A program made the position numbers and the translations under genes. A model generated the notes under the pieces. That model had not been told where the DNA came from. It made no database searches and worked only from the letters and a program-made list of their open reading frames with translations. Positions 60,072-64,000 of a stretch of 64,000 nucleotides of DNA are shown in pieces. Every line of letters begins with the position of its first letter. Position 1 is the first letter of the stretch. Location of the stretch: the NCBI GenBank assembly GCA_017396025.1, contig JAFQNF010000010.1:1-64000 (forward strand), in the 5' to 3' direction. The stretch comes from a bacterium. GTDB taxonomy: Bacteria; Cyanobacteriota; Vampirovibrionia; Gastranaerophilales; Gastranaerophilaceae.

Positions 60072-61697
60072 TTATACTTTTGCAAGTTCTTTGTTTTCCA
60101 CTCTTTTACAAATAGTATCAACTAAACCTGCAAATAATGGATGTGGATTTTCTGGTCTAGATTTAAATTCTGGGTGGAACTGACAAGCCACAAACCAATC
60201 ATTTTGTGGAAGTTCAACCATTTCACAAAGCATTCCATCTGGAGATAAACCAGAGAATACTAATCCCTTGTCTGCAATTTGTTTGCGATATTCATTATTA
60301 ACTTCATATCTATGTCTATGACGTTCAAATATCACATCTGTACCATAAGCTTCTTCTGCTTTTGTTCCTTTTGCAATGTGGCATTCATATTGACCTAAAC
60401 GCATTGTACCGCCATAACCTTCAACGTGTTTTTGTTCAACCATCAAGTCAATTACAGGATATGGAGTGTTTTCATTGAATTCCATAGAGTTAGCATCTTT
60501 CAAACCAACGACATTTCTAGCATATTCAATAACAGCGCATTGCATACCCAAACATAAACCTAAGAATGGCAAGTTATTTTCTCTTGCATATCTAATTACA
60601 TTTAATTTACCTTCAATGCCTCTAATACCAAATCCACCTGGAACAACTAAACCATCAACATCTGCTAACGCTTCTTTTGCTTTTTCAAAATCAATGCAAT
60701 CTTCTGAATTAATCCATTTTATATCAATATTAGCATTGTTTTTATAACCAGCATGTTTAAGTGATTCAACTACAGAAATATAAGCATCTGATAATTTTGT
60801 ATATTTACCAGCAATCGCAACTTTGATTGTTTTTTCTGGATTTTTAATTTTTTGAACTAGTTCTTTCCAAGAATCTAAATTTGGTTTTACATCTGGTACA
60901 AATAATCTTTGAAGTACTACACTAGCCATATTTTGTTCTTCAAGCGCAAGCGGAACTTCGTAGATACTCTTCATATCTCGGCATTCAATAACTGCATCTT
61001 TTGGTACAGAACAGAATAGTGCTAATTTTTCTTTTTCTTTTTTAGGAATTGGTTTTGCTGTTCTACATACAAGAATTTCAGGTTGAATACCATAACTTCT
61101 TAATGTAATTACGCTGTGTTGAGATGGTTTTGTTTTTAACTCACCAGAAGTTGGTAAGTAAGGACAAAGCGTAACGTGAATTGAAATACTATTTCCGAAT
61201 CCAGCTTCTGAACGAAATTGTCTAATTGATTCAATGAAAGGCAAACTTTCAATGTCACCAATAGTACCACCTATTTCTGCAATTAAGAAATCAGGTTTAA
61301 ATTGTTGAGTTGCTTTTTTAATTCTTGATTTGATTTCGTTTGTAATATGTGGAATTGTTTGAACAGTTGCGCCAAGATAATCCCCACGACGTTCTTTATT
61401 AATAACTGTTTGATAAATGCTACCAGATGTAACGTTATTAATTTGACCTAAATCAGTATCTGTAAATCTTTCATAGTGTCCTAAGTCTAAGTCTGTTTCA
61501 GCACCATCGTCAGTTACGAATACTTCACCGTGTTGAAATGGACTCATTGTTCCTGGGTCAACATTAATATATGGGTCAAATTTTTGAATTACAACGCTAA
61601 AACCTCTAGCCTTTAATAAACGACCAAGAGACGCTGCTACAATCCCCTTACCTAGCGAGGATACAACACCGCCTGTTACGAAAATATATTTTGTCAT
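60072..61697 (-). CDS. pyrG: CTP synthase
   Basis: It makes CTP from UTP, ATP and glutamine. The 541-residue protein has the N-terminal synthase ([50 protein letters not shown]) and a C-terminal class I glutaminase ([17 protein letters not shown] with the nucleophile Cys; [10 protein letters not shown] with His-Pro-Glu). Length and motifs are standard. gatC lies 14 bases upstream on the same strand, so the two are probably co-transcribed. Confidence 0.98.
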   Translation of the reverse strand: MTKYIFVTGGVVSSLGKGIVAASLGRLLKARGFSVVIQKFDPYINVDPGTMSPFQHGEVFVTDDGAETDLDLGHYERFTDTDLGQINNVTSGSIYQTVINKERRGDYLGATVQTIPHITNEIKSRIKKATQQFKPDFLIAEIGGTIGDIESLPFIESIRQFRSEAGFGNSISIHVTLCPYLPTSGELKTKPSQHSVITLRSYGIQPEILVCRTAKPIPKKEKEKLALFCSVPKDAVIECRDMKSIYEVPLALEEQNMASVVLQRLFVPDVKPNLDSWKELVQKIKNPEKTIKVAIAGKYTKLSDAYISVVESLKHAGYKNNANIDIKWINSEDCIDFEKAKEALADVDGLVVPGGFGIRGIEGKLNVIRYARENNLPFLGLCLGMQCAVIEYARNVVGLKDANSMEFNENTPYPVIDLMVEQKHVEGYGGTMRLGQYECHIAKGTKAEEAYGTDVIFERHRHRYEVNNEYRKQIADKGLVFSGLSPDGMLCEMVELPQNDWFVACQFHPEFKSRPENPHPLFAGLVDTICKRVENKELAKV

Positions 61698-61711
61698 TAT
61701 TCCCTCAATTC

Positions 61712-61993
61712 TTAATTAATCTTTGGTACTCTGAAAAATCCGTCTTCTTCGAACGGAGCATTTGCCATCATTTCTTCTTTTGTTTGTTCATATTTAACAA
61801 CGTCTTCTCTCATAACGTTATACACAGGGATTGGATGTGGCATTGGCTCAATGTTCGTTGTGTCAACTTCGTTCATTTGTTCTACATATTTTAAAATGCT
61901 ACCAAGCTGTTTTGAATACTTTTCAGTTTGTTCTTCTGTAAGTTCAAGTCTTGCAAGCTTAGCAACGTGTTTTACATCATCTGTTCCTATCAT
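61712..61993 (-). CDS. gatC: Aspartyl/glutamyl-tRNA amidotransferase subunit C
   Basis: This small subunit stabilises GatAB, which converts misacylated Glu-tRNA-Gln (or Asp-tRNA-Asn) to the correct amide form. The 93 residues read [20 protein letters not shown], then [20 protein letters not shown] and a C-terminal DGFFRVPKI, all standard. The start at ATG 61993 is chosen for GGAGGAAAGC directly upstream; a codon at 62005 would lie before it. gatA and gatB are not in the window. It heads a unit with pyrG. Confidence 0.95.
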   Translation of the reverse strand: MIGTDDVKHVAKLARLELTEEQTEKYSKQLGSILKYVEQMNEVDTTNIEPMPHPIPVYNVMREDVVKYEQTKEEMMANAPFEEDGFFRVPKIN

Positions 61994-62121
61994 GCTTTCC
62001 TCCAATATAAATAAAATTCTAGCATAAGCATGGAAGTCATGACTAATTGTTATATTTATTTTTGATTTGATTTAAATATTTAATGTATAATATACAGAAA
62101 GGTTAGCTTAAAGGGGATTAC

Positions 62122-64000
62122 ATGACATCCGAAACTGTTGTTGATAATAAATTTGCATTTTCTTTTAAGAAAAATAATATAGACGAAATGTTCCATAATT
62201 TAACAGAAAATCCTGTTGGTTGTGAAAAAAAAGATTTTAGATTGATGATTAGTACAATCTATCAACTTGTTGAGGATGAATTTGCCAACACATTCCAAAA
62301 TTCTAGTAACGTAATTAAGAATACTGAATTTTATTTAATTGGCGATGCCAAGAAAAGAGAAGTTTTTGTTACCCCAACAAATAACTTTGATTTTTATTTA
62401 AAGTCAAAAGGTTCTCTTTATAGATTTTCATCTGTTGCTCAAACCGTTGAAGTTAATGGTGAAAAAGTAGATAAAATTGGTTATAAAGTTCCATTAGAAT
62501 TAATTTGGGAATATTTCTCTGGGTTCGATTCAATTGTTGATCATCCAAATGCAACTGAATCTTTTATGGTATTTAATATAATTACTCAGTTTGTAAAAAA
62601 AGTTGTTGAGAAATTATATTTCCTTCCTAAAGTTAATAAAATAGATAATTTCTTTACTATTACTTATGAAATGTTTGCAATTAATGATTTGTTGCAAGAT
62701 TCAATAGATGAAGTTTATACTTTAGATTTTTCTAAAATTTCAAGCGAAAAACATATTGCAGATAAATTAATAGAAGATTATTTAAATTATGTAATTTTCT
62801 TATTTTTAAAATTTAAAGCATACAGATTTAAAGACATAGTATCTTCTGTTCATTTCTTAAAACCAGTAAATAATAAAAGATACATTCGTTCATTAGACTT
62901 AGCAGAAGCAATTAGCGAATGGTTAGATGAAATTTATATTGGTAAATATCCTGTTAGCCCACAACTTGATATTGAAAAGATTGATGAAGATAAGTTCTGT
63001 TTAACAATTTCTGTAAAAGCTAATGATGAAAAATTAAACGAAAAAGAACCACCAAAACAACTTCTTGAAATATACGAAGATGGTACATATTGGGGTTATC
63101 AAAATACATATCTAGTTAATATTGTTGAAAAACAGTTGAACTATACTCTTCGTTATTACAAAGAATTAGAAACGCTCTTTGAAGATGAAGATAATCTAAA
63201 ATTATATTTATCATTGAATGATGTTTATAAATTGATGATTCATACAGCTTATTATTTGAACAAAGCTGGTATTAATATTAACTTCCCACCAAACTTTGGT
63301 AATATTGTTGTTCCTCGTGCATCAATCAACGCAAAAATTAAAACTTCAAGAGAACAAGATGTTGCTGATATATTAAATGGTAAAAGCGGAAATATCAGTT
63401 TATCTAGCATTTTCGATTTTTCCTTCCAAGTTGCAATTGGGGATGAAAAAGTTAGTGTTGATGAATTCGAAAAACTTATCAAAGATGCAAATGGAATTAT
63501 TGAATTCAAAAACAAATATATCCTTATTGACCAAAATGAAGCGCAAGCTATTATCAATAAATTGAAAAATCCAAAGATTGATAAAATTACAAGAATGGAA
63601 ATGTTGCATGCAGCATTTTCTGGTCATTTAAGTGATTACGAATTTGACTATGATGAAGCATTTGCAAATATAGTTAAAGATATTGGTAAATCTGTTGAAG
63701 TAACACCACCAGATGGTTTAAAAGGTGAACTAAGACCATATCAACAAGGTGGTTTAAAATGGCTTTACACGAATACAACAAAAGGCTTTGGTTCTTGTAT
63801 TGCAGATGATATGGGACTTGGTAAAACAATTCAGGTTATTAGTTTAATTCTTAAACTGAAAGAAGAAGGGAAACTTAAAGCACCTGTTCTTGTTGTTTGT
63901 CCAACAACTTTAATGGGTAACTGGATAAAAGAATTAAATATGTTTGCGCCAAGTTTAAAAGCAAGCGCATATCATGGTCCAGAAAGACAACTAGATTTAA
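62122..64000 (+). CDS. SNF2-family DNA helicase/translocase, cut by the window end
   Basis: The frame starts ATG 62122 (AAGGGG 6 bases before) and runs 626 codons to the edge. The N-terminal 520 residues are a long accessory region. The part IFDFSFQVAIGDEKVSVDEF followed by IIEFKNKYILIDQ resembles the bacterial SNF2-associated domain (DUF3670/PF12419 type). The ATPase begins near residue 533: LRPYQQGGLKWLY (Q motif), IADDMGLGKTIQVI (Walker A) and VLVVCPTTLMGNW (motif Ia). It would remodel protein-DNA complexes or RNA polymerase in an ATP-dependent way. The DEAH box and second lobe lie outside the window. Confidence 0.93.
   Translation, partial: MTSETVVDNKFAFSFKKNNIDEMFHNLTENPVGCEKKDFRLMISTIYQLVEDEFANTFQNSSNVIKNTEFYLIGDAKKREVFVTPTNNFDFYLKSKGSLYRFSSVAQTVEVNGEKVDKIGYKVPLELIWEYFSGFDSIVDHPNATESFMVFNIITQFVKKVVEKLYFLPKVNKIDNFFTITYEMFAINDLLQDSIDEVYTLDFSKISSEKHIADKLIEDYLNYVIFLFLKFKAYRFKDIVSSVHFLKPVNNKRYIRSLDLAEAISEWLDEIYIGKYPVSPQLDIEKIDEDKFCLTISVKANDEKLNEKEPPKQLLEIYEDGTYWGYQNTYLVNIVEKQLNYTLRYYKELETLFEDEDNLKLYLSLNDVYKLMIHTAYYLNKAGININFPPNFGNIVVPRASINAKIKTSREQDVADILNGKSGNISLSSIFDFSFQVAIGDEKVSVDEFEKLIKDANGIIEFKNKYILIDQNEAQAIINKLKNPKIDKITRMEMLHAAFSGHLSDYEFDYDEAFANIVKDIGKSVEVTPPDGLKGELRPYQQGGLKWLYTNTTKGFGSCIADDMGLGKTIQVISLILKLKEEGKLKAPVLVVCPTTLMGNWIKELNMFAPSLKASAYHGPERQLDL

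Overview
The window is strongly AT-rich DNA from a fermentative, diderm, gut-type bacterium. Several things point to Gastranaerophilales (non-photosynthetic Melainabacteria/Vampirovibrionia, sister to cyanobacteria): a cyanobacteria-like CtpA protease, S-layer-homology proteins with signal peptides, a TolC-type outer-membrane protein, AdhE with Rex, a sodium-pumping oxaloacetate decarboxylase, and many proteins sharing a short N-terminal segment that ends in Ser-Phe-Gly or Ser-Phe-Lys-Gly. This placement is an inference. No 16S rRNA gene lies in the window and no search was possible. No gene-free stretch exceeds 300 bases.

Layout. 1-4.3 kb: an operon on the minus strand with biotin ligase, OadG, OadA and OadB, then a downstream gene cut by the window edge. 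4.3-8.8 kb: a lone receiver protein, a 54-codon gene, a polyprenyl-phosphate-type glycosyltransferase divergent from a YdjC/ChbG-type deacetylase, and a large protein built of 35-residue repeats. 9.0-15 kb: two small related proteins, Hsp20, a small ACT-like protein, a CoA-disulfide-reductase-family flavoprotein, CtpA, a one-Cys Bcp-type peroxiredoxin, a ribbon-helix-helix/NifX-like gene with a second internal start, and rubrerythrin. The flavoprotein, peroxiredoxin, NifX-like gene and rubrerythrin look like an oxygen and redox defence neighbourhood for an anaerobe. 15-19.1 kb: a large unknown protein, TyrRS and an acetyltransferase.

19.2-22.8 kb: a 3.5-kb segment that begins with a degenerate copy of a tRNA 3' end and finishes at an intact tRNA-Asp. 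It carries a RecQ helicase fused to a ComF-like phosphoribosyltransferase, overlapped by a DprA/SLOG-type protein. This is the best candidate in the window for an undescribed DNA-processing or defence module. 22.9-30.6 kb: GlyRS beta subunit, a HEAT-like protein, an SLH protein, a secreted TPR protein and a small glycine-rich protein. 30.6-37.1 kb: a run of effector-like genes comprising a PARP-like ADP-ribosyltransferase, two tandem PcfJ-like proteins, small secreted or membrane proteins and an R-S-E type ADP-ribosyltransferase. 37.2-40 kb: a cyclase-fold protein, a HEPN-like protein and a membrane protein. 40-44 kb: tRNA-Leu and tRNA-Lys, a second SLH protein, ribosomal protein bS21, and two family-specific proteins, one with tandem NUMOD-like repeats.

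44-62 kb: Rex and AdhE, a GH77-like glucanotransferase, a sodium/amino-acid symporter, a complete type I secretion set (TolC, ABC, HlyD), a GT4 glycosyltransferase, a membrane-anchored GT5 glycogen-synthase-like protein, CTP synthase and GatC. The window ends inside a SNF2-family helicase. Metabolically the genes fit sugar fermentation with internal glycogen turnover (GT5, GH77), ethanol formation (AdhE under Rex), and a sodium gradient made by oxaloacetate decarboxylation and used by the NSS symporter.
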